A stretch of 64,000 nt of DNA from Paenibacillus sp. Root444D2. Its GTDB lineage: Bacteria > Bacillota > Bacilli > Paenibacillales > NBRC-103111. This document shows positions 17,163-26,694 of the stretch, piece by piece; the first letter of the stretch is position 1, and each line of letters begins with the position of its first letter. The position numbers were made by a program, and so were the translations under genes. The stretch lies in the NCBI RefSeq assembly GCF_001426375.1, contig NZ_LMEO01000023.1, positions 271,797 to 335,796 of the forward strand, written 5' to 3'. Below the pieces are notes generated by a model that was given only the letters and a program-made list of their open reading frames with translations, ran no database searches and had not been told where the DNA came from.

Positions 17163-17207
17163 CTGATGCTTACGATGCCAGTTTTCCTTACGGAAATCCC
17201 TTAGGAG
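17163..17207 (+). repeat. leader repeat with hairpin before the Shine-Dalgarno, copy 1
   Basis: GATGCTTACGATGCCAGTTT, then TCCTTACGGA, ends in TTAGGAGG directly in front of the DeoR gene. The same layout and many of the same bases occur at 20846-20891 in front of the second Lpl permease. TTTCC-TTAC-GGAAA forms a small hairpin just 5' of the ribosome binding site. An inverted partial copy (GACATCGTAAGC) lies at about 17085-17096. Confidence 0.6.
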
Positions 17208-17213
17208 GCCATT

Positions 17214-17984
17214 ATGTCATTAACATACGAAGACCGCAGGATGACCATCCTGAACCATTTGGAGATGGAAGGGAAAGTGCAGGTGCATCACCTGTCTGAG
17301 ATGCTTAATGTCTCGACAGAAACGGTGCGGCGGGACTTAGATCGCCTAGAGAAGGAAGGAAAGCTTCGCAAAGTGTACGGAGGCGCTGTCAAAATGCGCA
17401 TGGAGCTTGTTGAGCCTCCTTTTCTCAAGCGGACCCAAATGATGAAGTCAGAGAAAACAGCGATCGGCAAGCTGGCTGCCTCTTTAGTCCAAGACGGCGA
17501 AACGATCATGCTGGATAACGGCACGACGACGATTGAGATTTTGCCTTACCTGAAGGATCGTACGAGTGTAACCTTGATCACCCATTCTGTTCCGATTCTC
17601 AATCTGGCCATGGAAACGTTCCGGGGAAGAATTATCTTCGCTGGCGGGGAAATGAACGTCGAGTATCAAGCCGCAACAGGCTCCCTGACGGATCAGATGC
17701 TGGATCAATTTAAAGTGAACAAAGCGTTTATCTCCGTTGGAGGCATCTCACTCGCAGACGGCATTACCGACTTTCATTTGGCTGAAGCCATCATTTCGCG
17801 AAAAATGATGCAGCGAGCTGAGGAAGCCATTCTGGTTGCGGATCATTCCAAATTCGGTATGTCTACATTCGCCAGAGTGTCTAAGCTCGAGGAAATCTCG
17901 ATGCTCATTACCGATCCGGGCTGCTCGAAGGAATGGATCGATACGTTTGAGGCGCTCGGCATTGAAGTGCTGATCAGCGACTAA
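17214..17984 (+). CDS. DeoR-family transcriptional regulator
   Basis: 256 residues. The N-terminal DeoR helix-turn-helix is clear: YEDRRMTILNHLEMEGKV, LSEMLNVSTETVRRDLDRLE (residues about 5-55). The rest is the DeoR C-terminal ISOCOT-type sensor domain with IGKLAASLVQDGETIMLDNGTTT near residue 80-105, GGEMN and DHSKFG, which binds a phosphorylated sugar. Such regulators usually repress catabolic genes until a sugar phosphate appears. It sits between the GH123-like enzyme and the Lpl-type importer in the same direction and most likely controls this island. RBS TTAGGAGG belongs to a repeated leader element. Confidence 0.9.
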   Translation: MSLTYEDRRMTILNHLEMEGKVQVHHLSEMLNVSTETVRRDLDRLEKEGKLRKVYGGAVKMRMELVEPPFLKRTQMMKSEKTAIGKLAASLVQDGETIMLDNGTTTIEILPYLKDRTSVTLITHSVPILNLAMETFRGRIIFAGGEMNVEYQAATGSLTDQMLDQFKVNKAFISVGGISLADGITDFHLAEAIISRKMMQRAEEAILVADHSKFGMSTFARVSKLEEISMLITDPGCSKEWIDTFEALGIEVLISD

Positions 17985-17988
17985 TAGG

Positions 17989-18038
17989 AAAATCGCCACC
18001 GAACCGGCTCTCATAGCGGTGTAAGGGCGATTTTTTCT
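17989..18038 (+). terminator. rho-independent terminator after deoR
   Basis: AAAATCGCC and GGGCGATTTTTT close a two-part stem (inner arms CACCG and CGGTG) and end in a run of T. It separates the regulator from the importer genes. Confidence 0.85.
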
Positions 18039-18223
18039 TTGCAAATAAGGGTATTCTCAAAAAATGAGGATGGTACAAAAAGAAGCGACGTCTATTCCTA
18101 AGAAAACAATACGATTGAATAATCGACGATATACGACATTAGCTTGTGTGAGATATGCTTCTTTCACAGGCTAATCCGCTTTACGGCGTTAGTGCCGGAC
18201 TACGATTTAAGGGGAGTGTTACC

Positions 18224-19867
18224 ATGAAAAGAAGACCTCAATTAAAAGTACTGCCGATCGCGGCAACCATTCTTGCATTAACGCTTGCAACCGCTTGCGG
18301 AAACGCTGGATCTACAAAGGATGCTGCTAAGGACAGCACAGCGCCAGCGTCATCAGTTTCTAAAGATCCTGTGAAGGTGACATTATGGACACCAATGAAT
18401 CCGAATGCGAAAGCAGTCGTCAAAAGCTTGAACGAGCTGCCTATGGTGAAAGAGTGGGCCAAGAAAACAAACGTAACGTTTGACTTCCAACATTCTTCTG
18501 GAAACACACCGCAAGATGATGTTCAGCAATACGGTGTTATGGTTGCTTCTAATAATTTGCCGGACTCGATGCTGTGGAATTGGAACAGCGTGCAGGGCGG
18601 AACCTCCAAAATGTTCAAAGACGGCACGATTATTAAACTGAATGATTTAATAGAAAAGAATGCTCCGAATTTGAAGAAAATTATGGACGCTAACCCTCAG
18701 ATCGCCAAACAAATCAAGGCAGATAACGGTGATATTTACGCAATGCCTCACTTGAAGGTAGGTCAATACGGCCAGTATAAAACATTCAGCGGCATGGTCA
18801 TTCGTCAGGATTGGCTGGATGAGCTTGGACTGAAATCGCCGGAAACGATCGATGAGTGGGAAACGGTGCTCAAAGCGTTCAAAGAGAAGAAAGGCACAAT
18901 TCCATTCACATTGAACAAATCCTACCCGATGTCATTTGCTGACTTTGCAGGCGCCTACGGTGTTGCAGGCATGTCGACGATTGCCAACGCGAACAGCTTC
19001 TATCTCGATAATGGCAAAGTGAAATTCGGACCTACACAGCCAGAGTTCAAACAATATTTGACGACGATGCAAAGATGGTACAAGGAAGGTCTGATCGATC
19101 CAGACTTCGCTTCCAATGACACCAAAACGATGGATGCAAAAGTAACATCAGGCAAAGCGGGAGCGTTCTACGGTTTCATCGGCGGAAGTATCGGTACGTA
19201 TACACCGGCGCTGCAGAAAACAGACCCGAAAGCGAAGCTTTCTGCTGTCCAATATCCGGTTTTGAAAAAGGGCGACGAGCCTAAATTTGTGCAAGCGTCA
19301 TGGGAATACGACAACATTGGGACGGTTATTACGAGTGCGAACAAGCACGCGGCAGAAACTATAAAAGCTTTGGACTATCTGTATAGCGAAGAAGGCGCAA
19401 TGCTCAAAAACTTCGGTATCGATGGTCAAACATACACGAAAGTAGACGGTCAACCGAAGTACACGGACCTTATTTTGAAAAATCCGGACAACCTGCCGAT
19501 CAGCCAAGCGATGGCTAAATATTTTATTGCCAACTACGGCTTCTCCGGTTTGGATGATGACCGTTACAACGATCAGTATTATCAATTACCTGCACAAAAA
19601 GATGCTGTAAAACTATACGCTAAGTATGCGAATAATGCCTATAAAGTGATTCTGCCGCCAGTGGTTTTGTCTACGGATGAAGCGAAGGAGTCAGCGAAAA
19701 TTTTGAACGATGTGAGTACGCTATTGACGGAGCAAATTACCAAAATTGTAATGGGTGCCGCAAAAGTTGAAGATTACGATAAAACGGTAGAGCAAGTGAA
19801 AAAGATGAATATGGACCGTGCTGTGGAGATCTACCAAGCGGCAACAGATCGTTACAACAAACGCTAA
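18224..19867 (+). CDS. Lpl-type sugar ABC transporter binding lipoprotein
   Basis: 547 residues. Type II signal peptide ending in the lipobox LATAC (Cys about 26), then an Ala/Ser/Lys linker and a family 1 solute-binding fold beginning VKVTLWTPMNPNAK. The length and blocks such as VIRQDWLDELGLKSPETIDEWETVL and WYKEGLIDPDF are typical of the LplA/YtcQ group that captures oligosaccharides. Start placed at ATG 18224 because AGGGGAGTG lies eight bases upstream, rather than at an earlier in-frame codon. First gene of the importer; permeases follow at 19927 and 20900. A hairpin follows the stop. No ATPase gene is in the window. Confidence 0.9.
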   Translation: MKRRPQLKVLPIAATILALTLATACGNAGSTKDAAKDSTAPASSVSKDPVKVTLWTPMNPNAKAVVKSLNELPMVKEWAKKTNVTFDFQHSSGNTPQDDVQQYGVMVASNNLPDSMLWNWNSVQGGTSKMFKDGTIIKLNDLIEKNAPNLKKIMDANPQIAKQIKADNGDIYAMPHLKVGQYGQYKTFSGMVIRQDWLDELGLKSPETIDEWETVLKAFKEKKGTIPFTLNKSYPMSFADFAGAYGVAGMSTIANANSFYLDNGKVKFGPTQPEFKQYLTTMQRWYKEGLIDPDFASNDTKTMDAKVTSGKAGAFYGFIGGSIGTYTPALQKTDPKAKLSAVQYPVLKKGDEPKFVQASWEYDNIGTVITSANKHAAETIKALDYLYSEEGAMLKNFGIDGQTYTKVDGQPKYTDLILKNPDNLPISQAMAKYFIANYGFSGLDDDRYNDQYYQLPAQKDAVKLYAKYANNAYKVILPPVVLSTDEAKESAKILNDVSTLLTEQITKIVMGAAKVEDYDKTVEQVKKMNMDRAVEIYQAATDRYNKR

Positions 19868-19873
19868 AAAGCT

Positions 19874-19899
19874 CGAGGGGAGCCAGCCTCCCCTTTTTC
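19874..19899 (+). terminator. intercistronic hairpin between binding protein and permease
   Basis: AGGGGAG-CCAG-CCTCCCC followed by TTTTTC lies 7 bases after the binding-protein stop. It can act as partial terminator or 3' stabiliser so that more binding protein than permease is made. Confidence 0.75.
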
Positions 19900-19926
19900 A
19901 TCACACGTATAAGGAAGTGAGAAAAC

Positions 19927-20844
19927 ATGGCCAATTCCATTCGGGTTTTACTAGATGACATAAGAAAAAATCGCGCGATCTACCTGATGGTGCTGCCGGT
20001 TGTGCTGTACTTCTTCATTTTTAAATATTTTCCGATGTATGGCGCAGTGATCGCCTTCAAGGATTTTAGTCCTGCGAAAGGCATTTGGGGCAGCGATTGG
20101 GTAGGCTTTCAACATTTCAAAGATTTCTTTCAAAGCTATTATTTTATCCGCGTGCTGCGCAATACGTTTCTGATCAGCTTTTATAACTTGATATTCGGCT
20201 TTCCAGCACCGATTATTCTGGCGATCCTTTTGAATGAGCTTCGCCAGAAGTTTTTTAAATCGATAGTGCAGACGGTCTCCTACTTGCCTCATTTCATCTC
20301 GATTGTGGTCATTTCAGGGTTAATCATCGACTTCACGAACCGTGGAGGTATTGTGAACTCCATCATTATGTTCTTTGGCGGGCAAGATTCAGCCCTTATG
20401 AATAATGCAGAGAATTTCCGTACCATTTTCGTCAGCACGTCCGTTTGGCAAGAACTCGGTTGGTCATCCATCATTTATTTGGCCGCGCTTAGCGGGATTA
20501 ACCCGGAGTTGTACGAAGCAGTTCGCGTTGATGGGGCAGGAAGGTTCCGCCAAATCTGGAGTGTAACGCTTCCCGGTCTCATTCCAACGATTATGATTTT
20601 ACTCATTCTTCGAATTGGCGGATTGATGGAGGTCGGCTTTGAGAAGGTCGTTCTGCTATATAACCCAAATACGTATGAAACGGCGGATGTGATTTCGTCC
20701 TTTGTTTATCGTGAAGGGCTGGCACAAGGGAATGATTACAGCTATACAACGGCCGTGGGGCTATTTCAATCCATGATCAACTTCGTTTTATTAATTAGCG
20801 CTAACAGCTTATCCCGCCGATTCTCCGGCAGCCGGTTGTGGTAG
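19927..20844 (+). CDS. Lpl-type sugar ABC permease (LplB-like)
   Basis: 305 residues with about six membrane helices. The start MANSIRVLLDDIRKNRAIYL followed by FKYFPMYGAVIAFKDF is characteristic of LplB/YtcP-partner permeases. The EAA loop that contacts the ATPase is present as EAVRVDGAGRFRQIWSVTLP (about residues 197-216). It forms the translocation pore with the second permease. GAAGTGAG precedes the start; the gene follows the binding protein by 59 bases. Confidence 0.9.
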   Translation: MANSIRVLLDDIRKNRAIYLMVLPVVLYFFIFKYFPMYGAVIAFKDFSPAKGIWGSDWVGFQHFKDFFQSYYFIRVLRNTFLISFYNLIFGFPAPIILAILLNELRQKFFKSIVQTVSYLPHFISIVVISGLIIDFTNRGGIVNSIIMFFGGQDSALMNNAENFRTIFVSTSVWQELGWSSIIYLAALSGINPELYEAVRVDGAGRFRQIWSVTLPGLIPTIMILLILRIGGLMEVGFEKVVLLYNPNTYETADVISSFVYREGLAQGNDYSYTTAVGLFQSMINFVLLISANSLSRRFSGSRLW

Positions 20845-20845
20845 C

Positions 20846-20891
20846 CTATGCTTACGACGTCAGCTTTTTCTTACGAAAAGCTCTCAGGAGG
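20846..20891 (+). repeat. leader repeat with hairpin before the Shine-Dalgarno, copy 2
   Basis: TATGCTTACGACGTCAGCTT runs into AGCTTTTTCTTACGAAAAGCT (a stem with TTAC loop) and then CTCAGGAGG. It matches the leader in front of the DeoR gene at 17163-17207 in both sequence and position relative to the start codon. Confidence 0.6.
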
Positions 20892-20899
20892 AACCAACA

Positions 20900-21778
20900 A
20901 TGAAATTAAGCGCAACTGAGCGACTATTCGATATCGGTAATGCGATTCTGATGATATTGCTTATCGTCTGTACGTTGTACCCGTTCTACTATGTATTGAT
21001 GGCTTCTATCAGCGATTCCAATTTGCTTATCCAGCATTCTGGCCTGTTGTTGAAACCGCTGGGGTTTAACCTCAGTGCTTTTCAGAAAGTGATTGCGAAT
21101 CCCAACATTTTGACGGGTTATGGGAATACATTGCTCATCTTGATTGTGGGTACGGCGGTTAATCTTTTTTTTACTACGCTAGGGGCCTACGCGCTGTCCA
21201 GAAAGTTTGTGATGCGGAAGTTCTTGATGATCTGTATCGTGTTTACGATGTATTTCAGCGGCGGATTGATTCCGACGTATTTGTTGATCAACAACTATCT
21301 GCACATGGGGAATAGCTACCTTGCACTCATCTTACCTGTGGCGATCAGCACTTGGAACTTGATTATTATGCGAACTTCGTTCGAAGCGATCCCTGAGGGC
21401 TTGATGGAATCCGCTAAGATTGATGGTGCAGGCGAATGGCGCATTTTGTTCCAGATTGTAGTGCCGCTGTCCATGCCTGTAATTGCCGTTATGGTGCTCT
21501 ATTATGGTGTAGCTCACTGGAATTCCTGGTTTAATGCGATGCTGTTCCTTCACGATCGGGAGATGTTCCCGCTGCAGCTGATTCTTCGAGAAATTCTGGT
21601 GCAAAACAGCACGGATTCGATGACTACTGGAACGGGGAATGCGAACGACACGCAAGCAATTGGGGAAAGTATTAAATACGCAACGATCATGGTGGCTACA
21701 TTGCCGATTCTGATTGCCTATCCTTTTTTACAGAAATACTTTGTGAAAGGCGTCATGGTTGGCGCGCTCAAAGAATAA
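20900..21778 (+). CDS. Lpl-type sugar ABC permease (LplC/YtcP-like)
   Basis: 292 residues, about six membrane helices. LCTLYPFYYVLMASISD near the N-terminus and the C-terminal PFLQKYFVKGVMVGALKE are hallmarks of the YtcP/LplC group. The EAA loop is EGLMESAKIDGAGEWRILFQIVVPL (about residues 166-190; here split as EGLMESAKIDGAGE and WRILFQ). It pairs with the LplB-like permease. Expression may be modulated by the hairpin leader just upstream. Confidence 0.9.
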   Translation: MKLSATERLFDIGNAILMILLIVCTLYPFYYVLMASISDSNLLIQHSGLLLKPLGFNLSAFQKVIANPNILTGYGNTLLILIVGTAVNLFFTTLGAYALSRKFVMRKFLMICIVFTMYFSGGLIPTYLLINNYLHMGNSYLALILPVAISTWNLIIMRTSFEAIPEGLMESAKIDGAGEWRILFQIVVPLSMPVIAVMVLYYGVAHWNSWFNAMLFLHDREMFPLQLILREILVQNSTDSMTTGTGNANDTQAIGESIKYATIMVATLPILIAYPFLQKYFVKGVMVGALKE

Positions 21779-21949
21779 CGACCAGGCCTGTTCTCTTTTG
21801 GATCTTCAAAAGGGGGCGGGATATTTGGTTTTTTCCACTTTCTGTGAGGGAATCAATAAAAATGATGATGATACAAAAATCGTAGATGTACTTGAGCGGA
21901 TGAAGATGGGATAATACTGCATACAGCATGAGTAAGGGAGGACTTCTTT

Positions 21950-24229
21950 GTGAAGCGAAGCGTATTTTTATTTTGGCTTTACTCGAACTTAACCATTCTA
22001 TGTATTCCCATCGTCATCACGATGTTGGTTCTTTTTCAGTCGCAGCATCTACTGAGCTCGGAGGTCATTCGGTCCAACAAAGCATTACTTAACCAGGTAA
22101 AACAATCGCTAGACAATCAGTTCAAAGATATTAAACGGATGGGTCTCCAGCTTTCCCTGGATCCTAAAGTTATTAAGTATGTTAATCAAGCTGATTTTAA
22201 CAATTCGCAAGTCAAGATCGATACACTGGATCTGATCACTTCGCTTCGTTCTTATGCCGCCTCGAATGGGGATATTAACGATTTATATGTATATATGAAA
22301 AAAGGACATTTCGGGGTTACGACATCGACAATGAATCAAGATGAGCTCCTGTTCCAATTGCTCCACGCAGGAAATAAAGGCATCACCATGAAGCAGTGGA
22401 GCGACAGTATGGAGAAAATCTACTATGGAAATTTCCTTCAATTCGCTGACGATGACATGGTGTACATGCAGTCACTGCCGATTCAGAATGCCAGTGAAGC
22501 GCCGGCAACACTTGTCGTCATGCTGAACGCAGAACGTTTGAAGGCAGCCATCTCAAATATCCAGATTGCCCAAACAGGCAGTGTGTTGATACTCGATTCC
22601 ACCAATAAGCTGCTGATGACTGCAGGTGATTCGGAGCATGTTTCCGATATTGATTTCGAGCAGATCCGCTCAGCTGAAGGTTCATTTAGTCAAAAATGGG
22701 GCAAAGAAGAGGTAACGGTTTCTTACGTTTCTTCGGTTGAAAATGAATGGAAGTATGTGTCCATCGTTCCTACGAAAATTTATTCAGCCAAAGTAAGTCA
22801 ATTGCGCAGCTGGATTTATGCGGGCTTATTTATGTGTATTTTTGTCGGTGGTCCGATGTCTATCTGGCTGACGCGAAGACATTATATGCCGATCCGCCGC
22901 ATGGTGGATTTGGTTTCTCCGAAGGTGAAGTCCAATATCGAAGGGATTGGGAATGAATTCTCACTGCTCCAGTCCTTCATGTCGGAAAATGAAGCTTTGC
23001 AGGTTACGGCAAACCGAACTATTCAGAAGCAGCAAGACGTGCTGCGCAGCCATTTCCTGGCACGGCTGCTCAAAGGCAGAGTCGAGAGCGGTTCTGCACT
23101 CGCGCAATCGATGGAATCGTTTGACCTGCGGTTCGAGACGAACCGTTTCGCCGTATTGCTGTTTCATATTGGCGATTATGAGGCTTTGTTTGCTGATAGC
23201 GGGTCACGTGATGCGGAGTCCAAATTACAGTATGTCTATTATATTGTGACGAACATTACGGAAGAGCTGATTGGCCGAAAACATACCGTGTTCACGACCG
23301 AGGTGGACGGTATGATCGCTTTTCTAGTTAATATTCAGAATGACGATGAAGTTCGGACGAAGCAGGAATTGATTGAGATTGCGCAAGAGGCGCAGACGAT
23401 TATTCAGGGGAAATTTTATATTCAGCTGACGATAGGAATCAGTGATATTCATCCTCTTTTGACCGGAATACCCCATGGGTTCGATGAGGCGCTGGAAGCG
23501 CTGGAATATAAATTCGTCATTGGTCCAAGCCAAATTATACCGTTTGATCGGATCAAACGACCGAAGAATGAGCTGTATTACCCGCTGGATATGGAGCGGC
23601 AGCTGATTAATCATATTCGAACCGGACAGTACGAGGAGGCCATGGAGGCTGTCAGCGAACTAATTGTAACGAATGTGTCGGATGGCACATTGTCGCTGCA
23701 GCTTGGAAAGCTTCTTATGTTTGAATTGATCGGCACGATCTTGAAGGCTATCGAGCATCTTGATCAGGGTCCTAATGAACTTGCGGTAGAGAAGCATGCG
23801 CTCATTAAACAATTGACCCAGTGCGAGTCTTTTGTGGAAATTGAAGATGAAATTTATAAGTTTTTGAAAACCGTCTGTGACTACGTCGATTCCAAGAAGA
23901 AAAGTCATAATACGAATCTGAAGGATCAAGTGCTGAGTTATATTGATGAGCATTTGGCGGATATGGATTTGAGCCTGACCTCGCTGTCTCTGAAGTTTGA
24001 AGTGAATGCGCCGTATTTATCGCGGTTCATCAAGGAGCAGTCTGGGGAAACGTTTATTGATTACGTTAATAAACAGCGTGTCCAGCTGGCTAAGCAGTTG
24101 ATGACGGAGACCGATGATACGATTACGGATATTACGCAAAAGGTCGGCTTCTCGAACAGTAATACCTTCATCAGAGTGTTTAAACGCTATGAGGGGATTA
24201 CACCGGGGCAGTTCAGGAAAGGTGAATGA
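21950..24229 (+). CDS. membrane-anchored AraC-family regulator (YesN-like)
   Basis: 759 residues. An N-terminal membrane helix (about 7-27) and a second one near 290-310 (WIYAGLFMCIFVGGPMSIWL) enclose an extracytoplasmic sensor of about 260 residues of dCache type. After the second helix come a linker, a GGDEF-remnant-like region (about 385-540) and a C-terminal AraC DNA-binding domain with two helix-turn-helix units (about 660-758): LTSLSLKFEVNAPYLSRFIKEQ and ITDITQKVGFSNSNTFIRVFK, ending GITPGQFRK. Such one-component membrane regulators sit beside Lpl-type importers and induce them in response to external sugars. GTG start with AGGGAGGA upstream. Confidence 0.88.
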   Translation: MKRSVFLFWLYSNLTILCIPIVITMLVLFQSQHLLSSEVIRSNKALLNQVKQSLDNQFKDIKRMGLQLSLDPKVIKYVNQADFNNSQVKIDTLDLITSLRSYAASNGDINDLYVYMKKGHFGVTTSTMNQDELLFQLLHAGNKGITMKQWSDSMEKIYYGNFLQFADDDMVYMQSLPIQNASEAPATLVVMLNAERLKAAISNIQIAQTGSVLILDSTNKLLMTAGDSEHVSDIDFEQIRSAEGSFSQKWGKEEVTVSYVSSVENEWKYVSIVPTKIYSAKVSQLRSWIYAGLFMCIFVGGPMSIWLTRRHYMPIRRMVDLVSPKVKSNIEGIGNEFSLLQSFMSENEALQVTANRTIQKQQDVLRSHFLARLLKGRVESGSALAQSMESFDLRFETNRFAVLLFHIGDYEALFADSGSRDAESKLQYVYYIVTNITEELIGRKHTVFTTEVDGMIAFLVNIQNDDEVRTKQELIEIAQEAQTIIQGKFYIQLTIGISDIHPLLTGIPHGFDEALEALEYKFVIGPSQIIPFDRIKRPKNELYYPLDMERQLINHIRTGQYEEAMEAVSELIVTNVSDGTLSLQLGKLLMFELIGTILKAIEHLDQGPNELAVEKHALIKQLTQCESFVEIEDEIYKFLKTVCDYVDSKKKSHNTNLKDQVLSYIDEHLADMDLSLTSLSLKFEVNAPYLSRFIKEQSGETFIDYVNKQRVQLAKQLMTETDDTITDITQKVGFSNSNTFIRVFKRYEGITPGQFRKGE

Positions 24230-24363
24230 TGCTGGAAAGAGGCAAGAATAAGGCAAGAATTAAAGTGCCATTTTGTGTGCTGTGATACAGAATGTTGTCC
24301 GTTTATTGGCTATAATGAATGAACTAACAAAAAACGACAAATTATTCTGGGAGCGTGTAAAGC

Positions 24364-25296
24364 ATGAAATGGAAACTTAACATTGTGGTTTCGATAGCAG
24401 TTCTGGGTAGTTTGTTAAGTTCTGCGGCATATGCAGAGCCTAAGCATGATAAAGGTTCGGATCAATCTAGTTCGAGTACAAGTTCAAGTTCTAAACCAAG
24501 TACAAGTTCTAATGATCAAGTGGATGTGAAGTTGAAGGAGAAAAAGGGAACAGAAGATGAAAAGGAAAAAAGAAAGAAGGAAAAGAAGGATTCTGGGGAA
24601 GATGAAACGGTAACTTCATCAACCTACGGCTCTCATGGACATAAGGGGTATAAAGGTTTACAAAACGCGTACGAAAATGTCAAAGATCGCCCTGCAGGTG
24701 CCATCATTTCCAAACTGCTGGAAAAGTACAATTTGCAGTTAAGTGATACGGCAGATATTGGTTCAATTCTCGCGGACTCAGCCATTGAAGCTGAGAATAA
24801 CGGAGATTTGGACATAGCTGCAGAGATTCAAACAGAAGTGATTAAATCAGACTCAACGGACCTGACTGTATACAAAAAGCTTGGAGTACTGAATAGCAAG
24901 AGAGGTAAGTTAGGTGTTAAAGCGTTTGTCAATGGCATTGAACCTAAATTTGAAGTCCCGCCATTTATTAAAGAGGGGAGCACATTAGTTCCTTTCCGAG
25001 CGATTGCTGAAGCCTTACAGGCTACCGTTACTTGGAATCCAGAAGATAACTCGGTTACCGTAGTGAAAGATGGTGTCACAGTGAAGCTTGTGATAGGTGT
25101 TCGTAAAGCCTTTGTGAATGGACAAGCTGTTGATCTAGAAGTGGCTGGAGAAGTCTATAATGGGTCCACGATGGTGCCGGCTCGCTTCATTAGTGAAGCG
25201 CTGAAAGCCGATGTGCAGTGGGAACCAGAATCACAAAGCGTCGTGATTAACGAGGTTGAAGCACAAACGCCGGACCTAGGAGCGGCACAGGAGTAA
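24364..25296 (+). CDS. copper-amine-oxidase-N-domain surface protein
   Basis: 310 residues, secreted: signal peptide with cleavage after AYA (about residue 24). A low-complexity Ser/Thr then Lys/Glu-rich stretch (about 30-85) acts as a stalk. A helical part (ENVKDRPAGAIISKLLEKY) follows, then two copies of the copper amine oxidase N-terminal repeat: VKAFVNGIEPKF with LVPFRAIAEALQATVTW, and RKAFVNGQAVDLEV with MVPARFISEALKADVQWE. In Paenibacillus this repeat is found on many wall-associated proteins and does not itself indicate oxidase activity. Function unknown. Single gene ended by a strong terminator. Confidence 0.82.
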   Translation: MKWKLNIVVSIAVLGSLLSSAAYAEPKHDKGSDQSSSSTSSSSKPSTSSNDQVDVKLKEKKGTEDEKEKRKKEKKDSGEDETVTSSTYGSHGHKGYKGLQNAYENVKDRPAGAIISKLLEKYNLQLSDTADIGSILADSAIEAENNGDLDIAAEIQTEVIKSDSTDLTVYKKLGVLNSKRGKLGVKAFVNGIEPKFEVPPFIKEGSTLVPFRAIAEALQATVTWNPEDNSVTVVKDGVTVKLVIGVRKAFVNGQAVDLEVAGEVYNGSTMVPARFISEALKADVQWEPESQSVVINEVEAQTPDLGAAQE

Positions 25297-25344
25297 GTAC
25301 AAGAGAACGCCTGCAAACCGAGACATAGGAGTATGGTACGCGAG

Positions 25345-25379
25345 ACGCCCGCAACCTTCGAGGTTTGCGGGCGTTTTTA
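25345..25379 (+). terminator. rho-independent terminator
   Basis: ACGCCCGCAACC and GGTTTGCGGGCGT flank a short TTCGA loop; TTTTTA follows. Confidence 0.92.
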
Positions 25380-25482
25380 TTATGAAGAACCGGATGGACA
25401 AGCAGGTTGTAAAATACCCTTTATACAGATGAAGGGGAACCACGATGCGTTATTTCGTGATAAACACGTTGAAAATAGGATT

Positions 25483-25618
25483 AGCGGAACGTAGTGTCGT
25501 TATTTGGCGAAAAAGTAAGATTCGGAGACAAAAATAACAAAATAACGTCCTGTGGTTCCGCGTAACGTAGTATTTGAGTGGTTTTCGCCAAAATAGCGAC
25601 TCCTAGTTCCGTTAAAGT
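25483..25618 (+). repeat. GGAACG-bounded dispersed repeat, copy C
   Basis: About 135 bases bounded by GCGGAACG on the left and GTTCCGT on the right, with AAATAACGTC-TGT-GTTCCG inside. The same order of blocks is found at 61295-61428 in the same orientation. The right end overlaps the last codons and stop of the AraC gene at 25612. Confidence 0.7.
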
Positions 25619-26532
25619 CCAAGCGGCTGCTGCGTAGCATGATGCTTCGGTTTGAATTCACTTGGCGACAGGCCGGTCCAGCGCCGGAATTGCCGCGAGA
25701 AGTGGCTGGCCGAATGGAAGCCAAGCTTCTCCGCAATGTCTGTCATCGGCAAATTGGTTGTGACGAGCAGCTCTTTGGCTAGGCTCAGCTTTTGCCGGCT
25801 GACATACTGACGGGGTGATAGTCCGTACACCTTGGAGAAGAGTTTGCTGCACTGACTGCGGCTCAGATTCAGCTCTTTCGCAACCCCCGCGACGGACGCC
25901 TCCTCGCAGAGACCGAGCGACAGCTTCTCTTCAATGGCATGGGCAACATCCGCGGTGAACAAGGAGGCGTTTTTGTCCACCGTTTGTGCATGTTTTTGTT
26001 TGTGCGATGAATCGTGTTCGCGCAGTAAACGAAGTACATCATGGATGATAAGCAGGGTGTAGGAATGCAGCAGCAGCTTATCTTCGAAGCGCAAATAGGG
26101 TTGCAGCTCTTGCTCATCGGTATCCTTCGACCGATTGCGATGCATGACGGCCTCTAATTCGCTCAAGTAGAACTGAAGCTTGCTTTGCTCCGCATCCTGA
26201 TGATGGATGTGCCGATAAGGAGTAGTCGAGAGCAGGCTGCGTATTTCGGGATCATCGAGATCGAAATGCACATTAAAGTAGCCATAATCTACAGAAGCCA
26301 AATTCGAAGATTGATGCCTGACGCCGGATTTGATCAGCAGCCAGTCTCCTTGCCGCATCGTAATCGATTCGCGGTTCATTTCTTGCACAACTTCACCCTC
26401 CGAGCAGTAAAGCAGCTCAAACAAATGATGATGATGCCGAGGGTAGTGCCATCCCGGGGGCTTTAAGCCAAAATGGCATCCTACGACTTGTAAGGTATTG
26501 ATCATATTCGGAAAACGATACAAATCTTCCAT
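25612..26532 (-). CDS. AraC-family regulator with cupin sensor
   Basis: 306 residues. The N-terminal cupin half shows the histidine-rich strand HYPRHHHHLFELLYCSEG (about residues 27-44) and MRQGDWLLIKSGVRHQS, which usually binds a sugar or metal-sugar. The C-terminal AraC domain has LNLSRSQCSKLFSKVYGLSPRQY and MTDIAEKLGFHSASHFSRQFRRW (two helix-turn-helices). Start at ATG 26532, with GGAGGG eight bases upstream. It is divergent from the GH35 beta-galactosidase and likely regulates it. The dispersed repeat reaches its stop codon. Confidence 0.88.
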   Translation of the reverse strand: MEDLYRFPNMINTLQVVGCHFGLKPPGWHYPRHHHHLFELLYCSEGEVVQEMNRESITMRQGDWLLIKSGVRHQSSNLASVDYGYFNVHFDLDDPEIRSLLSTTPYRHIHHQDAEQSKLQFYLSELEAVMHRNRSKDTDEQELQPYLRFEDKLLLHSYTLLIIHDVLRLLREHDSSHKQKHAQTVDKNASLFTADVAHAIEEKLSLGLCEEASVAGVAKELNLSRSQCSKLFSKVYGLSPRQYVSRQKLSLAKELLVTTNLPMTDIAEKLGFHSASHFSRQFRRWTGLSPSEFKPKHHATQQPLGL

Positions 26533-26694
26533 GAAGAGCTCCCTCCGTACATCATCTCTGTACATTCAATCATATCACTCAATTGGCACATTTGGTATAG
26601 AAAATGCTCCATTTGGAGATTGAGGATTGACCGCCTTTTCAGCGATGATTAGATCATTCATACACTATCGCATTCATTCGTCGGAGGGATAACC

